A stretch of DNA of 5,360 nt from Candidatus Woesearchaeota archaeon (GTDB taxonomy: Archaea > Nanobdellota > Nanobdellia > Woesearchaeales > UBA525). The stretch covers positions 1 to 5,360 of the forward strand of contig JAAOYH010000003.1 in the NCBI GenBank assembly GCA_018221245.1, written 5' to 3'. The notes below the pieces were generated by a model. It ran no database searches. It worked only from the letters and a program-made list of their open reading frames with translations, and was not told the DNA's origin. The position numbers and the translations under genes were made by a program. Shown here one piece after another: positions 4,990-5,360 of the stretch; the stretch's first letter is position 1; each line of letters starts with the position of its first letter.

Positions 4990-5316
4990 TTAGCTCCGGT
5001 CACGCCAGGTGTATTTGCACTTCTCGCACTTCAAGAACTTAGTTTCGGGTTCGTCCGAGGCGCGCATCTGTTTTGTCCACCAGTGTGCTTGGTCGTGCTT
5101 ACACTTGGGACATGTCTCTTCTGTAAGAGGAAGGATGCTTATTTCTTCGGTGATGATATCTGGCATCTCTTCAGAGGGTTTCTCTTTGACGATCTCTTTG
5201 ACGATACTTGGTTGGGTTCCCTTTTTGTTTGTGTATCCGCAGGAGCAAGCGAAGAACTTCTTCCCTTTTTCCTGCTTTGGTGTCATGAGAGAGCCGCATT
5301 TCGGACAAAACATCAT
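4990..5316 (-). CDS. tfs: Transcription factor S (TFS), archaeal TFIIS/RPB9-like transcript cleavage factor
   Basis: TFS reactivates backtracked RNA polymerase by stimulating RNA cleavage at the active site. With the start at 5316 this is 108 residues, the usual TFS size. The N-terminal RPB9-like zinc ribbon has C4/C7 in MMFCPKCGS and C24/C26 (ACSCG). A charged linker follows (about 32-62, rich in E and K). The C-terminal TFIIS ribbon has TCPKC (C69/C72) and CEKC (C97/C100), and between them the acidic tip D88-E89 in QMRASDEPETKF. These two acids are the catalytic residues inserted into the polymerase, so the protein should be active. A TTG at 5331 would extend the frame, but the ATG pair at 5316/5313 lies 28-31 bases after the TATA box and gives the family's normal N-terminus. 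The next gene, DHH, begins one base after its stop. Confidence 0.93.
   Translation of the reverse strand: MMFCPKCGSLMTPKQEKGKKFFACSCGYTNKKGTQPSIVKEIVKEKPSEEMPDIITEEISILPLTEETCPKCKHDQAHWWTKQMRASDEPETKFLKCEKCKYTWRDRS
4994..4997 (-). promoter_or_regulatory. Ribosome binding site of the DHH gene
   Basis: On the minus strand GGAG lies five bases before the ATG at 4988, within the last codons of the TFS gene. It decides the start: the competing GTG at 5003 is upstream of this site. Confidence 0.55.
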
Positions 5317-5338
5317 ATTCTTGCAGGCCAAGAGGTGT

Positions 5339-5346
5339 TTTAAATA
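5339..5346. promoter_or_regulatory. TATA box at right edge, for TFS and possibly a divergent gene
   Basis: The minus strand reads TATTTAAA here; the first T of TTTAAA (5344) is 28 and 31 bases from the two candidate TFS ATGs. On the plus strand the same site reads TTTAAATAGG, identical in ten bases to the nmd3 promoter, and would start a leaderless gene near 5369, outside the window. Confidence 0.5.
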
Positions 5347-5360
5347 GGTTGTGGTCGGGA

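Noticed and set aside
5001..5003. GTG start giving the DHH protein five more residues
   Set aside because: It lies upstream of the GGAG ribosome site that serves the ATG at 4988, and it would overlap TFS without need.
5329..5331. TTG start for TFS
   Set aside because: It is only 13 bases from the TATA box and adds residues before the family's standard MMFCPKCG start.
5009..5347. Plus-strand frames of 112 and 86 codons opposite TFS
   Set aside because: TFS has all zinc cysteines and catalytic acids on the minus strand; these frames are its complement.
1..5360. Search for CRISPR, transposon, toxin-antitoxin, tRNA or other special system
   Set aside because: No repeats, inverted ends, spacer pattern, tRNA-like fold or system-type gene sets were seen; the content is housekeeping archaeal genes.

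Overview
The window looks like compact archaeal DNA of moderate G+C content. It carries archaeal or eukaryote-type information-processing genes: an NMD3-type ribosome factor, a TFS transcript-cleavage factor, and a Sec11-type signal peptidase with Ser/His residues. Promoters have TTTATA/TTTAAA TATA boxes, with start codons 28-31 bases downstream, which is the geometry of leaderless archaeal mRNAs. The 163-residue unknown protein and the form of the signal peptidase remind me of DPANN-type archaea, but that lineage call is inference from memory and only moderately secure.

Layout, left to right. Bases 1-201 hold the 3' end of a zinc-ribbon protein gene (+). A TATA box then drives a two-gene unit (+): an Icc-related metallophosphoesterase (235-837), overlapping by 8 bases a conserved unknown (830-1321). 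After about 100 bases of intergenic DNA, a second TATA box drives a second unit (+): a 26-codon small ORF (1426-1506), then a P-loop nucleotide kinase-like protein with a strong Shine-Dalgarno site (1535-2089). A YggU/DUF167 gene (2081-2299, -) converges on the kinase with a 9-base overlap of 3' ends. A near-symmetric TATA box lies between YggU and the divergent signal peptidase gene (2375-3079, +). The right half is a minus-strand group read right to left: TFS, a DHH phosphoesterase coupled to it by one base, and NMD3. NMD3 has its own TATA box overlapping the DHH stop codon. NMD3 and the signal peptidase converge with a 17-base overlap. A TATA box at the right edge could serve TFS and perhaps a divergent gene just outside the window.

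How the genes work together: this is mostly housekeeping, covering transcription elongation rescue (TFS), 60S/50S subunit-related function (NMD3), nucleotide or oligonucleotide hydrolysis (DHH), protein export processing (signal peptidase) and nucleotide phosphorylation (kinase-like). I found no defence system, mobile element, CRISPR array, tRNA or rRNA. The points most worth checking are the promoter-led 26-aa ORF, the promoter-based start-site corrections, and the apparent loss of the second active-site-region Asp in the signal peptidase.
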